DNA of 64,000 nt, from the NCBI GenBank assembly GCA_003281415.1, contig QCCC01000001.1:62001-126000 (forward strand). Reading direction: 5' to 3'. Below the pieces are notes generated by a model, which saw only the letters and a list, made by a program, of their open reading frames with translations, was not told the DNA's origin and made no database searches. Shown piece after piece: positions 28,160 through 41,026 of the stretch; the stretch's first letter is position 1, and every line of letters begins with the position of its first letter. The stretch comes from Prochlorococcus sp. AG-347-K15. Lineage in GTDB: Bacteria; Cyanobacteriota; Cyanobacteriia; PCC-6307; Cyanobiaceae. A program made the position numbers and the translations under genes.

Positions 28160-28648
28160 TTACCCTCCATAATTCCAGCCAGTTGAAGATAAATTTAGTG
28201 AGTCAACATCATTATTCAGATAAGCAGATTGAACCTCTCCTACAAAAACGGTATGGTCTCCATGCATAACACTTCCAACAACATTACATTCAACTCCACC
28301 AACACTATCAACTAATATAGGCAACCCAAGCTCACCTAAATTAAATTCAACAGATTCAAACCTACCTCCTAATGCTTTTTGAGGTTTAAAGAAAACAGCT
28401 GCTAGATCCTTTTGATCACTTTTGAGCACATTTAATGAGAACTTATTGGAGGCCTTTATTATTTCATGACTAGAACCCTCTGCTCTAACAGCCATTACAA
28501 CTAATGGTGGGGTGAAGGAACCTTGAGTGACCCAACTTGCAGTAAATCCATTCACTTCATTTTTATCCTCGTCTCTAACCCCACAAATAAATAATCCGTG
28601 AGGTATTTTTCTTAATAAGATTTTTTTTGCTTCTAGATTTAATGTCAT
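28160..28648 (-). CDS. flavin reductase domain protein
   Basis: HGLFICGVRDEDKNEVNGFTASWVTQGSFTPPLVVMAV. Confidence 0.9.
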   Translation of the reverse strand: MTLNLEAKKILLRKIPHGLFICGVRDEDKNEVNGFTASWVTQGSFTPPLVVMAVRAEGSSHEIIKASNKFSLNVLKSDQKDLAAVFFKPQKALGGRFESVEFNLGELGLPILVDSVGGVECNVVGSVMHGDHTVFVGEVQSAYLNNDVDSLNLSSTGWNYGG

Positions 28649-28707
28649 AATTGATTTATCTAATAATCTTATTTTAACTAAATTTCTTATTCGATCATAA
28701 TAAATTC

Positions 28708-29181
28708 ATGAAAATTCTTTATCCAGGTACATTTGATCCTTTAACAAACGGGCATCTTGATTTAATAGAAAGGGCTGAAAAAATATTTGGCAATCTAGTA
28801 GTTGCAGTTTTAGAAAATACATCTAAAACACCAACATTTAATCTTGAAAGAAGAATAATACAAATAAAAAATTCTCTTTCTCATTTACCTAATATTGAAG
28901 TTATTTCTTATTCTGGTCTAACTGTTGATTGTGCAAATGATCTAAAAGCTAATCTTATTCTTAGAGGATTAAGAGCAATGAGTGATTTTGAGTACGAACT
29001 TCAGATTGCTCATACAAATAAATCTCTTAATAATGATATTGAAACTATATTTTTATCGACAAATACAAATTATAGTTTTCTAAGTAGTTCTTTAGTAAAA
29101 GAAGTTGCAAAATTTGGTGGTGAAATTAATCACATGGTACCCCCATCCGTTGAGAGGGATTTAAAAGAATATTTTAAATAA
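28708..29181 (+). CDS. coaD: pantetheine-phosphate adenylyltransferase
   Basis: [47 protein letters not shown]. Confidence 0.97.
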   Translation: MKILYPGTFDPLTNGHLDLIERAEKIFGNLVVAVLENTSKTPTFNLERRIIQIKNSLSHLPNIEVISYSGLTVDCANDLKANLILRGLRAMSDFEYELQIAHTNKSLNNDIETIFLSTNTNYSFLSSSLVKEVAKFGGEINHMVPPSVERDLKEYFK

Positions 29182-29189
29182 TATTTTTA

Positions 29190-30413
29190 TTAACAAGATT
29201 TCAAGTAATAAAGATCACGTAATAATTTAAAAGCTTTTTCTTTATCAATTTTATTAGAATTTTGGATAATGCTTATAATTATTGGTTTTTCATTTTTATA
29301 TAAAAAGCCAGATAATGCAAAGACATTTGAAAGAGTCCCAGTTTTGCCAAAAAACTTTCCAGATAATTCACTATTTACATATCTTTTAGCTAATGTTCCT
29401 CTTACTCCCGTAATTGAAAGTGTAGATTGATAAGTTTTAAAATCATTAAAATATCTCATTTTATCTAAAAACAATACAACTAACTTAGTAGTGATTTTAT
29501 TTTTTCTAGACAATCCACTAGCATCTGCAAAGTATGCATTAGTTGCTGGGAGGCCTTTATTTTCAAGCCATCTTTTCAATTTTATATATTCATTATTGTT
29601 CCATGTATTTGAGGCATTTTTAAAGAGAGATTCAGCTGTAAAATTATGGCTTTCAGAATTTGTAAGAGTTAATAATGAAATAATTGGAGTTGAATATATT
29701 TTATTTATCTCTTTAATATTTTTTAAATAAAAAATTTTTTCTGCATTAAAAAAATCAATATATATCTTCGAATTTGGAAATTTATTTTTTAAATAATTTT
29801 TTATAAAACTTTTTAATGCATAAATATCATCATATTTATTGTGATTACTTTCTATTGCAAGAGTTGTAATTGGAGATCCATATTCGTAAAGTTTATCTGT
29901 ATTTGTCCAACCATTAGGCCAATATAATTTTGAATCAATTTCTACAATATTAAAGTTAATAATTTTATTTTCTTTAACATTTGAAATTAGATCGATTATA
30001 TTTTCATAATTAAGATCTGGATCACCTTGACCGTGTAAATAATAATTGTTTTTATTTTTAAATAAGGAAGTTTTTAAATTATTATTTAATTTATATTTAC
30101 TTAAAACATAAGCTGATGAGAATAATTTTTGATTTGATGCTGGCAACCTTGGAACATCTTCATTGTAGGAACTTATTTTTTCCCCTTTATTATTAATAAT
30201 TGATACACTAAATGAATTATCAAGGGTTTGATTCAATAAAGCATCATAAGTAGGACATATTTTGTTTTTAGTAATTATTCCCGGGAAATTAAAATAAATG
30301 CTATTTAAAATAGTTATTTTTTGATTTGCTAGTAAATATCTTATTAAGAAAGGAGATGTTACTAATACAAGAACAATTAAGAAAAATGAATAAATTTTTT
30401 TTATCACATTCAA
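29190..30413 (-). CDS. D-alanyl-D-alanine carboxypeptidase/endopeptidase (PBP4/DacB type)
   Basis: PASNQKLFSSAYVL (SxxK), SESHNF (SxN-like), GKTGTL (KTG). Confidence 0.9.
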   Translation of the reverse strand: MNVIKKIYSFFLIVLVLVTSPFLIRYLLANQKITILNSIYFNFPGIITKNKICPTYDALLNQTLDNSFSVSIINNKGEKISSYNEDVPRLPASNQKLFSSAYVLSKYKLNNNLKTSLFKNKNNYYLHGQGDPDLNYENIIDLISNVKENKIINFNIVEIDSKLYWPNGWTNTDKLYEYGSPITTLAIESNHNKYDDIYALKSFIKNYLKNKFPNSKIYIDFFNAEKIFYLKNIKEINKIYSTPIISLLTLTNSESHNFTAESLFKNASNTWNNNEYIKLKRWLENKGLPATNAYFADASGLSRKNKITTKLVVLFLDKMRYFNDFKTYQSTLSITGVRGTLAKRYVNSELSGKFFGKTGTLSNVFALSGFLYKNEKPIIISIIQNSNKIDKEKAFKLLRDLYYLKSC

Positions 30414-30414
30414 T

Positions 30415-31041
30415 CTATAAATTTACAAAAATAGATTCATTATCGGGTTTAATTTCAAATTCTTTTTTAAAAAAATATCTTTTATTTTCTTCTTTGAAAA
30501 GCAACCAGTTATTTGGATAAATATGCATAAGAGCAGCTTTATTTAAAGGCTGAAGAAAATAAATATTTTTCCATGTTTTGACAAAGTTTTTACGTCGCTC
30601 TCTAATAACACTTCCTATACCAATATTGGGATCTTCAAATTTTGGATTTAATGAATAATGCGTACCTTGATAATTATCAGACATTGGTTCAAATGAATCG
30701 AAATCATATGGCTGAGGTAGTATCGATATCATTACACTATCAATATTATTTATATTATTTGATTCATTAAATGATTTAAAAGTAAAGATTTTATCTTTGA
30801 TATCTGGATAGTCTCTTTGAGCCAAAGCCACAGCACCTTGATCAGCAAATGTTATGAATACATTATTATTTTTAGATAATATCTTGTAGATAGTTATTCC
30901 AATTCTGTTAAACTTCAATCCTTCAAAATTAAATTCTATAGTAAATTTTTTATTTGAATCTAATAAACTTGGAATAATTGCATCCTCCATATTCTTAAGA
31001 GATTCATTTAAATCTTTAGGTAGTCTGTAATTGGTTTCCAT
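30415..31041 (-). CDS. DUF1995-like protein
   Basis: LPKDLNESLKNMEDAIIPSL...GQ/PQ-type central region, C-terminal LFKEENKRYFFKKEF. Confidence 0.75.
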   Translation of the reverse strand: METNYRLPKDLNESLKNMEDAIIPSLLDSNKKFTIEFNFEGLKFNRIGITIYKILSKNNNVFITFADQGAVALAQRDYPDIKDKIFTFKSFNESNNINNIDSVMISILPQPYDFDSFEPMSDNYQGTHYSLNPKFEDPNIGIGSVIRERRKNFVKTWKNIYFLQPLNKAALMHIYPNNWLLFKEENKRYFFKKEFEIKPDNESIFVNL

Positions 31042-32213
31042 TAAAATTTGTCAATACATATTTGAATAAGTTCTAAAAATTTATCTATTTCTGACTTATT
31101 GTTTATTGAACCTAAAGTAACACGAATATTTGAATATAGTTCGTCATTTTTTAAACCAATATTTTTAAGTGTTGAGCTAGGTTTCCCAGATGAGCTTGAA
31201 CAAGCACTTCCACTACTTATAGCTATTTTATTTTCTGACATGAAATTAACAATCTTATAGGCCCTTATAGGCTCAAATAGTTTATTTAATAGTACAAACG
31301 AAATATGATTGGGAAGTCTATGGTTAATACTACCCGTAATCTTTATATGATTATTATCTTTAATTTTTTGAAAAAAATAATTTTTAAGTTTATTAATATT
31401 ATTAGAAGGAAATTCAGTTATGTAATCGTATAATTTTATTTTTCCTTTAATATTTTTTAATGATTCATACATCCCAGCGATTAATGGCAAATCTTGTGTA
31501 CCTTGTCTAATTGAAAATTCCTGAGTAAGTGATATGTCTTTATTTTTTAGAATTTCTCTAGACTTTTCTTTTGTTAAAAGAATACCGATCCCTTTTGGAC
31601 CTCCAAATTTATGAGCAGATAAACTTAAAAAATCACATTTAAGATCTTTCCAACTGAATATTCCATTACTTAATATTTGAGTTCCATCTAAATGAAACAT
31701 TATATTTAATTCTTCACATTTGGAACCAATAAATTGGACAGGTTGTATTGTCCCAATTTCACTTTGTCCCCAAATAATTGATACAAGCTTAGTATAATTG
31801 TTTAAAATTTTTTCGATATTAGAAATATTCAAAATTCCATCATTATTTACCGTCCATTCGTAAATATCCCAATTTTGTTTTCTTAGTTTATTAGCACAAA
31901 TAGTTGTAGCTTGATGTTCAACATTTGAAATAACAACTCTACCATTTTTAAAGTTCTCAAAAATATTATTAAATACAATATTTGTTGATTCCGAAGAACC
32001 AGATGTAAAAATTATATCCTCTGGTTCTGCTTCAAATATATAAGCAATTTTAGATCTAATTTTTTCAAGATATGTAGAACATTTTATCCCTAGCTCATAT
32101 GTAGATGATGGGTTATGCCAATAATTCCTATAAGTTGAATTTATTATATTTAAAACATTCTCAGATAATGGAGTTGTGGATGCATTATCTAAATAGATAA
32201 AATTATTTTCCAT
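31041..32213 (-). CDS. cysteine desulfurase (NifS/IscS-like)
   Basis: YLDNASTTPLSENVL; SLSAHKFGGPKGIG; ISSGSACSSSSGKPS. Confidence 0.95.
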   Translation of the reverse strand: MENNFIYLDNASTTPLSENVLNIINSTYRNYWHNPSSTYELGIKCSTYLEKIRSKIAYIFEAEPEDIIFTSGSSESTNIVFNNIFENFKNGRVVISNVEHQATTICANKLRKQNWDIYEWTVNNDGILNISNIEKILNNYTKLVSIIWGQSEIGTIQPVQFIGSKCEELNIMFHLDGTQILSNGIFSWKDLKCDFLSLSAHKFGGPKGIGILLTKEKSREILKNKDISLTQEFSIRQGTQDLPLIAGMYESLKNIKGKIKLYDYITEFPSNNINKLKNYFFQKIKDNNHIKITGSINHRLPNHISFVLLNKLFEPIRAYKIVNFMSENKIAISSGSACSSSSGKPSSTLKNIGLKNDELYSNIRVTLGSINNKSEIDKFLELIQICIDKF

Positions 32214-33073
32214 TAATTCACTAACATTGATCCTGAGAAAACCTTTTTAGCATTACCGGTCATCATGACTTCACAATCGTCTTTTGACCAATAAATTTTA
32301 AGATTACCTCCTGGTAAAGTTACTATGGTTTGTGAATTGCAAAGGCCTAATTTATAAGCTGCTACATGGATAGCACAAGCACCGGTTCCACAGGCTAAGG
32401 TTGGTCCTGCACCCCTTTCCCATACTTTTACTTTGATATTATCTTTACTTAAAATTTGACAAAAATGCACATTAGTTTTTTCAGGAAATAATTCATTTGT
32501 TTCAAATATAGGACCAAGTCTGGAAAGAACAATTGACTCTATATCTTTTACAAAGAATATTAAATGAGGATTTCCCATTCCTACGGCATAACCTATATTA
32601 TTAAAATTTTTCTCATTAAATTCGTGATAAGGAATTGAATTGATTTTTTTTTCAATTGTTGTTGGAATATTATGACTTTCTAAAATTGGAACTCCCATTT
32701 TTACTGTAATTTCATCATTTATATATTTTGCAATTTTTAAACCTGCTTTAGTCTCAATTTTATATTCTATATTTTTATTATTCATTGAATCATTTAAGTG
32801 GAGATACTCAACTAAACACCTAATTCCGTTTCCACACATTTGTGCTTCAGAACCATCAGAATTAAAAATTATCATTTTTGCATAATTATCTTCATTAGGT
32901 TCTTCTATAAAAATCACACCATCTGCTCCAATACCAAATTGCCTGTTGCAAATTTGTTTTATATCAAATATCTTATTTGTCTTGTAATTTTTATATAAAT
33001 CATTTCCTCTAGAATCAATTACTACGAAATCATTTCCGTTACCTTGATATTTTTCAAAAGTTATATTTTTCAT
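32213..33073 (-). CDS. dapF: diaminopimelate epimerase
   Basis: FEKYQGNGNDFVVID; FNSDGSEAQMCGNGIRC; GPTLACGTGACA. Confidence 0.97.
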   Translation of the reverse strand: MKNITFEKYQGNGNDFVVIDSRGNDLYKNYKTNKIFDIKQICNRQFGIGADGVIFIEEPNEDNYAKMIIFNSDGSEAQMCGNGIRCLVEYLHLNDSMNNKNIEYKIETKAGLKIAKYINDEITVKMGVPILESHNIPTTIEKKINSIPYHEFNEKNFNNIGYAVGMGNPHLIFFVKDIESIVLSRLGPIFETNELFPEKTNVHFCQILSKDNIKVKVWERGAGPTLACGTGACAIHVAAYKLGLCNSQTIVTLPGGNLKIYWSKDDCEVMMTGNAKKVFSGSMLVN

Positions 33074-33180
33074 TTGTAGATAATATATTTTAAATTTTAA
33101 TTATAAATTATTCCCTTTAACAATCTATTTCTATTTTATACAATGGATATTAAAATAATAATTTAACAAATAAAAATTAA

Positions 33181-35751
33181 GTGATTTCTCCCGATAAACA
33201 ATATGAGGTTGATACCAATTTATATAATCCATCTGAAATAGAAAAAAAATGGCAGTCAATATGGACAGAAATCAATTTATACAAAACCGATGAATTAACT
33301 GACAATAGCGATAAATTTTATGCTTTATCAATGTTTCCATACCCTTCAGGAAATCTTCATATGGGACATGTTAGGAATTATGTTATTACAGACTTAATAG
33401 CTCGTTTCCAAAGGTTTAAGGGCAAATCTGTTTTACATCCAATGGGTTGGGACGCTTTTGGTTTGCCTGCTGAGAATGCAGCGATTGAAAGAGGAATTAG
33501 TCCAAGTGTCTGGACTAAAAAAAATATTTCTCATATGAAGTCACAATTAAAGCTTTTGGGACTATCAGTTGATTGGGATAGGGAATTTGCAACTTGTGAT
33601 GAAAATTATTATGTTTGGACACAATATCTATTTTTAGAGTTATACAAGGCAGGTCTTGTATATCAAAAGGAATCAGAAGTTAATTGGGATCCTATAGATA
33701 ATACAGTCTTAGCGAATGAACAAGTTGACTCAGAGGGTAAATCTTGGAGATCTGGGGCAGTAGTTGAAAAAAAATTATTAAAGCAATGGTTTTTAAGGAT
33801 TACTAATTATGCGGATGAGTTGTTGAAGGATTTAGAAAAATTAGATAACTGGCCAGAAAGAGTAAAAATAATGCAAGATAATTGGATTGGAAAGTCAATT
33901 GGTACAAATATTAATTTTGTAATCAATACCAATCCAGAAAAGAAAGTAACTGTATTTACAACAAGGCCGGATACTTTATTTGGAGTTACTTATTTAGCAA
34001 TTTCTGTTAATCATTCATTAATTAATAATATTTCTGATCAAGAAACCATACAAGATATAGAAAATCTTAAACAATATTTAAAAAATAATAAAAATAATGA
34101 ACTTGAAAAAATTGGAATAAAAACTAGCTTAATAGCAATAAATCCAGTTAATTCTGAACCTATTCCTATTTGGGTAGCAAGTTATGTTCTCGATGAATAC
34201 GGTACAGGCGCTGTTATGGGCGTGCCTGCTCATGATCTAAGAGATTTTGAATTTGCTAAAAAAAATAATATTTATATTAAACAGGTAATAATAAAGGATA
34301 AAAGTGAACAAACTAAAGAGCTTGATGAAGCTTATGTGGAAAATGGATATCTTATTAATTCAAATCAATACAATGGTATAGCAAATACTATTGCTAAATT
34401 AAAAATTTCAGAGGAGGGCGTAAATAATGGATGGGCCGAGAATAAGATTCAATATCGATTAAGAGATTGGTTAATATCTAGACAAAGATATTGGGGATGT
34501 CCGATTCCTATCGTTAATTGCAAAAAATGTGGATCTGTTCCTTTAAAACAATCGCAATTACCTGTTGCATTACCAAAAGATATAGATATCTCGGCTAACA
34601 AGATTAATGCTCTAGGTGATAATAATAATTGGATAAATACAACATGTCCAAAATGTGGAATAGCAGCAAAAAAAGAAACTGATACTATGGACACTTTTAT
34701 GTGTTCATCATGGTATTTTTTAAGATATCCATCTTCAAAATGTACAAATAAGCCATTTGAAAAGATTGAAATTAATAAGTGGTTACCTGTAGATCAATAT
34801 GTTGGAGGAGTAGAGCATGCAATATTGCATTTGTTATATGCAAGATTTTTCACTAAAGCTTTGCGGGATAATGAACTATTTGAAATTGATGAACCATTTA
34901 AAAAACTATTAACGCAAGGAATGGTTCAGGCCGCAGCCTATAAAAACAATAAAACGGGTAAATATGTTTCTCCTAACGATATTACTGACTTATCAAATCC
35001 TACAGATCCAATTGACAATTCTAAACTCGAAGTTCTTTTCGAGAAAATGTCTAAGTCAAAATATAATGGAATAGACCCTGAGTCAGTAATTAAAAAATAT
35101 GGAGCAGATACAGCAAGAATGTTTATATTATTTAAAGCACCGCCAGAAAAAGATTTGGAATGGGGTGATACAGATGTTGAAGGACAATTTAGATTTTTAA
35201 GCAGGATTTGGAAGCTTTATATAAATTGTGCAAAAGATTTAAATAATAAATCCAATTCCTATCCAGATAAAGAAAAAAGTTTAACAAAGTCAATGAATAT
35301 CGCTATAAAAGAAATTTCAAATGACATATTAAATAACCAATTTAATACTGCGATTTCAGAACTAATGAAGTTTTATAATTCATTATCAAATTCCATTAAT
35401 GACGTAAACAATAATTTAAAAATTGATGCTTTAAAAACATTTTGTATTTTGTTAGCTCCATTTGCGCCTCATATTGCAGAAGAAATATGGCATCTAATAG
35501 GATTTAAAAAATCTGTGCATTTAGAACACTGGCCTTCCTTTAATGCCGAGGCACTAAAGGAAGAATCATATGAACTAGTAATACAAGTTAATGGAAAAGT
35601 TAGAGACAAAGTAAATATTAATAATGATATGAGTGAAGATCAAATTAAAGAATTGACTCTTAAAAGACCTAACATATTAAAATGGACTGAAGATAAGGAA
35701 ATAAGAAAAATAATTATTGTTAAAGGAAAAATTATAAATATTGTTGTTTAA
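33181..35751 (+). CDS. leuS: leucyl-tRNA synthetase
   Basis: [29 protein letters not shown] start. Confidence 0.97.
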   Translation: MISPDKQYEVDTNLYNPSEIEKKWQSIWTEINLYKTDELTDNSDKFYALSMFPYPSGNLHMGHVRNYVITDLIARFQRFKGKSVLHPMGWDAFGLPAENAAIERGISPSVWTKKNISHMKSQLKLLGLSVDWDREFATCDENYYVWTQYLFLELYKAGLVYQKESEVNWDPIDNTVLANEQVDSEGKSWRSGAVVEKKLLKQWFLRITNYADELLKDLEKLDNWPERVKIMQDNWIGKSIGTNINFVINTNPEKKVTVFTTRPDTLFGVTYLAISVNHSLINNISDQETIQDIENLKQYLKNNKNNELEKIGIKTSLIAINPVNSEPIPIWVASYVLDEYGTGAVMGVPAHDLRDFEFAKKNNIYIKQVIIKDKSEQTKELDEAYVENGYLINSNQYNGIANTIAKLKISEEGVNNGWAENKIQYRLRDWLISRQRYWGCPIPIVNCKKCGSVPLKQSQLPVALPKDIDISANKINALGDNNNWINTTCPKCGIAAKKETDTMDTFMCSSWYFLRYPSSKCTNKPFEKIEINKWLPVDQYVGGVEHAILHLLYARFFTKALRDNELFEIDEPFKKLLTQGMVQAAAYKNNKTGKYVSPNDITDLSNPTDPIDNSKLEVLFEKMSKSKYNGIDPESVIKKYGADTARMFILFKAPPEKDLEWGDTDVEGQFRFLSRIWKLYINCAKDLNNKSNSYPDKEKSLTKSMNIAIKEISNDILNNQFNTAISELMKFYNSLSNSINDVNNNLKIDALKTFCILLAPFAPHIAEEIWHLIGFKKSVHLEHWPSFNAEALKEESYELVIQVNGKVRDKVNINNDMSEDQIKELTLKRPNILKWTEDKEIRKIIIVKGKIINIVV

Positions 35752-37331
35752 GAATTTGTTTTTTTAATAACTAATGAATTTGGATTTGACCAATCGCCCT
35801 TAACTAAATAATTATCATTACCGAAACACATTTCACGGAGGATGAAAAATATAGGTTCACTCACTGAATTATCAAATAATGATGTTATATCATTTATAGA
35901 ATATTCTCCTCCTTCATCTAATAAATCACTTACTTTTTGTTGATACTCAATAATATTTGCTGCTGCTTTCTTTCCAGCTTCAACTCCAGGTTGATCATAT
36001 GCATTTATATTTACTAATTCAGCGTAGAAGGATACTGCCCTCTCAAATAAAGCTATTAAGGCACCTAATGAAAAACAATTTAATTTTTCTAATGTGATAG
36101 TGATACTTTGTCTGTTTTCACTAGAGAGTGCTGATCTTGTTCCTTGCAAAAAACCAGATAGATATTCTTTAGGATTCTCTTTTTCATCAAAAATATTAGT
36201 AGATGGAGAATCTAATAATTCAATAAAAATACAAAAGAAATTATCAATGCCATCTCTCAGTTGCTGAACATAAGCATGTTGATCTGTAGATCCTTTATTA
36301 CCAAAAACGGAAATACCTTGATTAACTATTTCACCATTCCTATTAAATTTCTTACCTAATGATTCCATTACTAATTGCTGGAGATATTTACTAAATACCT
36401 GTAACCTATCTCTATAAGGTAATACGACCATATCTCTCTTTCCAACACCATCCCCAGTTAAATACCATGCAGATGATAATAATGCTGCGGGATTATTTTT
36501 AAAATCACTTATACGTGTGGCCTCATCCATTAATGATGCTCCTCTAATAAATTCAAATATATTTTCATTAATAAGAGCTAATGGAAGTAATCCCACAGAA
36601 CTTGTAATACTTGTTCTTCCTCCAACCCAATCTTGTAAATTAAATATTTTTAACCAATTTTCAGAAGTTGCTTTATTAAATAACTTACTATCTTTCATAG
36701 TTATAGCTATAGCATTTGAATTCCATTCAAGAGCATTATTTTCACAATGGCTTTTAATAATTTCCATAGCAATTCTTGGTTCAGGAGTACCACCTGATTT
36801 GCTTACTACTACAAATAATGTTGTGGGTAATTTTTTAGATAACTCTTCTAACTTTTCGCTAATTAAAAAAGGATCAACATTATCGATATAAGAAAAATTT
36901 AAGCCTTTAGAGCACTTCTGCAGTGACTCTGTAATAAGTAATGGTCCCAATCCACTTCCACCGATTCCTATCCATAGAACATCAGTATAGTTCTGATAAT
37001 TACTATTCTTAATATCTCCATTTAAAATTTGTTTTCCAAATTCATTGATTGTATTAATATCTGTGCTAATTTCGTCTCCTATTTTTGATGAGGGTGATAT
37101 TGATGGATTTCTAAGCCAATAATGTCCAACTTGTCTATTTTCATCAATGTTCGAGATAGCTCCATTTTCTAAATCTTTTATTGATGAAAAAACATCTGTA
37201 AATTTCTCTTCTAAAATTTTTATCTCTTTACTTGTGAAATTAATTTTGCTTATGTCTAACCAAATATTTAATTTTTTATCAAACCAAAGATAATTACAAA
37301 ATTTATCCCAAGAGTTTAAATCTCCATTCAT
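35748..37331 (-). CDS. pgi: glucose-6-phosphate isomerase
   Basis: [40 protein letters not shown]. Confidence 0.96.
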   Translation of the reverse strand: MNGDLNSWDKFCNYLWFDKKLNIWLDISKINFTSKEIKILEEKFTDVFSSIKDLENGAISNIDENRQVGHYWLRNPSISPSSKIGDEISTDINTINEFGKQILNGDIKNSNYQNYTDVLWIGIGGSGLGPLLITESLQKCSKGLNFSYIDNVDPFLISEKLEELSKKLPTTLFVVVSKSGGTPEPRIAMEIIKSHCENNALEWNSNAIAITMKDSKLFNKATSENWLKIFNLQDWVGGRTSITSSVGLLPLALINENIFEFIRGASLMDEATRISDFKNNPAALLSSAWYLTGDGVGKRDMVVLPYRDRLQVFSKYLQQLVMESLGKKFNRNGEIVNQGISVFGNKGSTDQHAYVQQLRDGIDNFFCIFIELLDSPSTNIFDEKENPKEYLSGFLQGTRSALSSENRQSITITLEKLNCFSLGALIALFERAVSFYAELVNINAYDQPGVEAGKKAAANIIEYQQKVSDLLDEGGEYSINDITSLFDNSVSEPIFFILREMCFGNDNYLVKGDWSNPNSLVIKKTNS

Positions 37332-37482
37332 TTTATATAATTGATTCCTTTATTTATTATTTAATTATATCTAAACGAATAGTAGAAAGATTTGAATCAT
37401 TTAAATTTGTTTAAATTTTTATGTTCAAATAAATATGTTTTTGAATATAAACAATTAATATAGAGGGTTTATTTTATTTCAT

Positions 37483-38169
37483 ATGAATTTATCATTAAAT
37501 AAAATAAAAATTTTGGATAAATCATTTAATTACATAATTTCGCCTGAGATATCTGAATTTAGAAAATTTTCACCAAAATTAAAAATAGGTGTACTTGCCT
37601 CTGGAAATGGAACAAACTTTCAGGAGCTAATTAATCTTTCAGAAAAAGGAGAATTAGATGTAGATATAAAGGTTCTTATAACTAACAAAGATGATGCTGG
37701 TTGTATAAAAAGAGCTAGAAGTGTAAAAATACCTCACAAAATAATAAGAGGCAGGGACTTTCTACAAAAAGAGCTATTTGAATTAGAAATTGTAAATACT
37801 TTAATTCATTACGATGTTGAACTTGTTGTTATGGCGGGATGGATGAAAATTGTAACTCCATTTTTTATAAATAAATTTAAGAATAAGATTATAAATATTC
37901 ATCCTTCATTACTACCTGCATATAAAGGTGGTTCTGCAATAAATGACTCTATATTAAATGGTTCAAAAATAACTGGTTGTTCAGTACATTTTGTTGAAGA
38001 GGAGGTAGATAGTGGTTCCTTGATAATGCAAGCTGCATTGTCCATAAGAGATGATGATGATATTGAATCACTTTCCAAAAGAATACATATGCTTGAGCAT
38101 AAAATTTTACCTCACTCAATCTCTCATGCTGGTTATTTGATAAGAAGTAATTTTATGGAAAATTGTTAA
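37483..38169 (+). CDS. purN: phosphoribosylglycinamide formyltransferase
   Basis: IGVLASGNGTNFQELI; INIHPSLLPAYKG; GCSVHFVEEEVDSG. Confidence 0.96.
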   Translation: MNLSLNKIKILDKSFNYIISPEISEFRKFSPKLKIGVLASGNGTNFQELINLSEKGELDVDIKVLITNKDDAGCIKRARSVKIPHKIIRGRDFLQKELFELEIVNTLIHYDVELVVMAGWMKIVTPFFINKFKNKIINIHPSLLPAYKGGSAINDSILNGSKITGCSVHFVEEEVDSGSLIMQAALSIRDDDDIESLSKRIHMLEHKILPHSISHAGYLIRSNFMENC

Positions 38170-39208
38170 TTAACTCAAGACCTTCATCCATTGATAATCC
38201 ATTCATAATATTTAAATTTTGAATTGCTTGCCCAGTCTGTCCTTTTAACAAATTATCAATTACAGATAAAATAATAATCCTTCCATTTCTAATATCAACC
38301 TTAACAGAAAGGAAGATTTGGTTTGTATTTTTAACCCATTTTGTTGATGGGAATGTATCTACAGGTAAGACTTTAATATTTTTGAAATTTCTATAATAAT
38401 TATCCAAAAGAATTCTGCAATCATCAGAAGTTAATCCTGGATCTTTTAATCTGCCATATATAGTCGAGTGCATACCCCTTGAAATTGGAACCAAATGAGG
38501 TGTAAAAAGCAGTTCAATTTTATTTCCAGAAATTAAAGATGCTACTTGCTCGATCTCTGAGGTATGTCTATGGTTTATCAATCCATATGCTGATAGACCT
38601 TCTCCACATTCAGATAAGAGTAGCTTCTGGTTTGGTTCTCGACCACCTCCAGATGTTCCGCTTTTAGAATCAATTACTATACCTTCATTTTCAATAATTC
38701 CTTGCGAAAGATAAGGAGCTAATGGAATAAGAGCAGAGGTTGGATAACAACCTGGACATGCAATTAATCTTCCTTTTGAAATTGCTTCTTTGTTTATTTC
38801 AGGAAGTCCATAGACAGCTTCTTTACATAAATCATGATCATTCCTTTTATAAATAACAGCTTCATTGGAATATACTTTTTTCCATTCATCTAAGGACTTA
38901 TATCTGTAATCAGCAGATAAATCAATAACCTTAACTCCTTTATTTAATAATTTCCTTGTCAATGTTGAAGATAGGCCATTTGGTAAGCAAAGCAATGCAA
39001 CATCTGCTTTTTTTGAAATATTATCTACTGAAATTTCTTCAATATATGGATCATTATCTAGATAAATAAAAGGAAAAATATCATTCCACCTTGATCCTGA
39101 TGTTTTATTACCACCTAAAAATGAAATTTTGTAGTTTTTATTTTTCTTTAAAAGATTTACCGCTTGAATACCGCCGTAACCTGTAGCACCTACTATTGCA
39201 ACATTCAT
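38153..39208 (-). CDS. argC: N-acetyl-gamma-glutamyl-phosphate reductase
   Basis: VAIVGATGYGGIQAV; ACPGCYPTSALIPL; DSKSGTSGGGR. Confidence 0.97.
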   Translation of the reverse strand: MNVAIVGATGYGGIQAVNLLKKNKNYKISFLGGNKTSGSRWNDIFPFIYLDNDPYIEEISVDNISKKADVALLCLPNGLSSTLTRKLLNKGVKVIDLSADYRYKSLDEWKKVYSNEAVIYKRNDHDLCKEAVYGLPEINKEAISKGRLIACPGCYPTSALIPLAPYLSQGIIENEGIVIDSKSGTSGGGREPNQKLLLSECGEGLSAYGLINHRHTSEIEQVASLISGNKIELLFTPHLVPISRGMHSTIYGRLKDPGLTSDDCRILLDNYYRNFKNIKVLPVDTFPSTKWVKNTNQIFLSVKVDIRNGRIIILSVIDNLLKGQTGQAIQNLNIMNGLSMDEGLELINNFP

Positions 39209-39284
39209 TTCTTTGAATTGGCAGACTTTGAGATAGGATTATAAAGTGTTGAATTTAAGGTAACTAAAACACTTTTTTTCTATA

Positions 39285-41021
39285 TTGATAGGAATAATGA
39301 AAGAAACAAGTCCCAAATCAAATAATGGAACAATTTTGGATATAAATGAATCTTTTAAAATTGAATTTGATCCCATAAGTGATGCTTTGGCAGCTATAAG
39401 AAATGGTGAATGCATAATTGTTGTAGATGATGAAAGAAGAGAAAACGAAGGAGATTTAATATGTGCTGCTCAGTTTGCAACTCCACAGCAAATTAATTTT
39501 ATGGCTACTGAAGGACGTGGTCTAATATGCCTAGCTATGCAAGGTGAAAAACTTGACTCTTTAGATTTACCATTAATGGTAGATAGAAATACAGATGAAA
39601 ATCAAACAGCATTTACGATATCAATTGATGCTGGACCTGAAAATAATGTTACTACAGGAATTTCCGCTGAAGACAGGGCAAAGACAATTCAAGTTGCTAT
39701 TAACCCAAATACAAAACCTGATGATTTAAGAAGGCCAGGACATATTTTTCCATTAAGAGCTAAAAAAGGTGGAGTATTAAAAAGGGCAGGTCATACCGAA
39801 GCTGCAGTAGATATTGCTGCAATGTCAGGTCTTTATCCCGCTGGTGTTATTTGCGAAATACAAAATCCTGACGGTTCCATGTCAAGACTTCCACAACTTA
39901 AAGAGTATGCAAAACAGTGGGGAATGAAATTAATATCCATAGCTGATTTAATAAGTTATCGTTTTCAAACTGAGAGATTTGTTTTTAGAAAATCCGATGC
40001 TGTACTTCCAAGTATTTTTGGTAATTTTAAAGCTTATGGATACGTTAATGAACTTGATGGTTCAGAGCACGTTGCATTAGTTAAACAAAAATTATCAAAA
40101 TTGAGCGAACCTGTACTAGTTAGAATGCATTCAGAGTGCTTAACTGGCGATGCTTTTGGATCATTACGTTGTGATTGTAGACCCCAATTAGAGGCTGCTT
40201 TATCAAGAATAGAAAAGGAGGAAGAGGGAGTTGTTGTTTACTTGAGACAAGAAGGTAGAGGTATTGGTCTTATAAATAAATTAAAAGCTTATAGTTTACA
40301 GGATGGTGGATTAGACACTGTAGAAGCTAATGAAAAATTAGGTTTTCCAGCTGATCTAAGAAATTACGGAGTTGGCGCACAGATATTAACCGATCTAGGT
40401 ATAAAAAAACTAAAGTTACTTACAAACAATCCTAGAAAGATTGCTGGATTAGGTGGTTATGGAATAGAGGTTATTGAGAGAGTTCCTTTAGTAATTTGTC
40501 CAAACGATAATAATGCAGAATATTTGAGTGTAAAAAAAACGAAGTTAGGCCACATGATTGATGAAGATAACCCAAATTCCACGAATATAGATCCATTTAT
40601 ATCAATTTTTCTTGACGGAAAATATAAATCTATTGATCTAGTACCAATAAAAAATAACGTTAATAAATTCTGTAGTGATAAGAACATTAATATTAAACTA
40701 GAAAGTACTCCAAGATTATTAGCTTTTTGGAATCGACCAAAATTAGTTTGGCGAATTTTGCATGATAAAAATAGAACCAATTCCAACATTACTGATGAAG
40801 AAATAAAGAATATAGAATTATTTATTCAGTTTTTATCCAATTATGAAAATAGTACAAAGATTGGAATTATTGTTTCTAGAAACATTGAACAAGCATTACA
40901 CCCAAAAAGTAGCATCAAATTAATAAATACTAAATTTACTATTAATAATGAAATCTTATATTCATCTACAAGAAAATTTAATCTAGATAAAGAGACATTT
41001 AGTATTGTTTTTGAAGGGTAA
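39285..41021 (+). CDS. ribBA: bifunctional DHBP synthase / GTP cyclohydrolase II with C-terminal extension
   Basis: [49 protein letters not shown]. Confidence 0.97.
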   Translation: MIGIMKETSPKSNNGTILDINESFKIEFDPISDALAAIRNGECIIVVDDERRENEGDLICAAQFATPQQINFMATEGRGLICLAMQGEKLDSLDLPLMVDRNTDENQTAFTISIDAGPENNVTTGISAEDRAKTIQVAINPNTKPDDLRRPGHIFPLRAKKGGVLKRAGHTEAAVDIAAMSGLYPAGVICEIQNPDGSMSRLPQLKEYAKQWGMKLISIADLISYRFQTERFVFRKSDAVLPSIFGNFKAYGYVNELDGSEHVALVKQKLSKLSEPVLVRMHSECLTGDAFGSLRCDCRPQLEAALSRIEKEEEGVVVYLRQEGRGIGLINKLKAYSLQDGGLDTVEANEKLGFPADLRNYGVGAQILTDLGIKKLKLLTNNPRKIAGLGGYGIEVIERVPLVICPNDNNAEYLSVKKTKLGHMIDEDNPNSTNIDPFISIFLDGKYKSIDLVPIKNNVNKFCSDKNINIKLESTPRLLAFWNRPKLVWRILHDKNRTNSNITDEEIKNIELFIQFLSNYENSTKIGIIVSRNIEQALHPKSSIKLINTKFTINNEILYSSTRKFNLDKETFSIVFEG

Positions 41022-41026
41022 AAATA

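Noticed and set aside
36517-36891. 124-aa plus-strand ORF antisense to pgi
   Set aside because: Shadow ORF; pgi is intact on the other strand.
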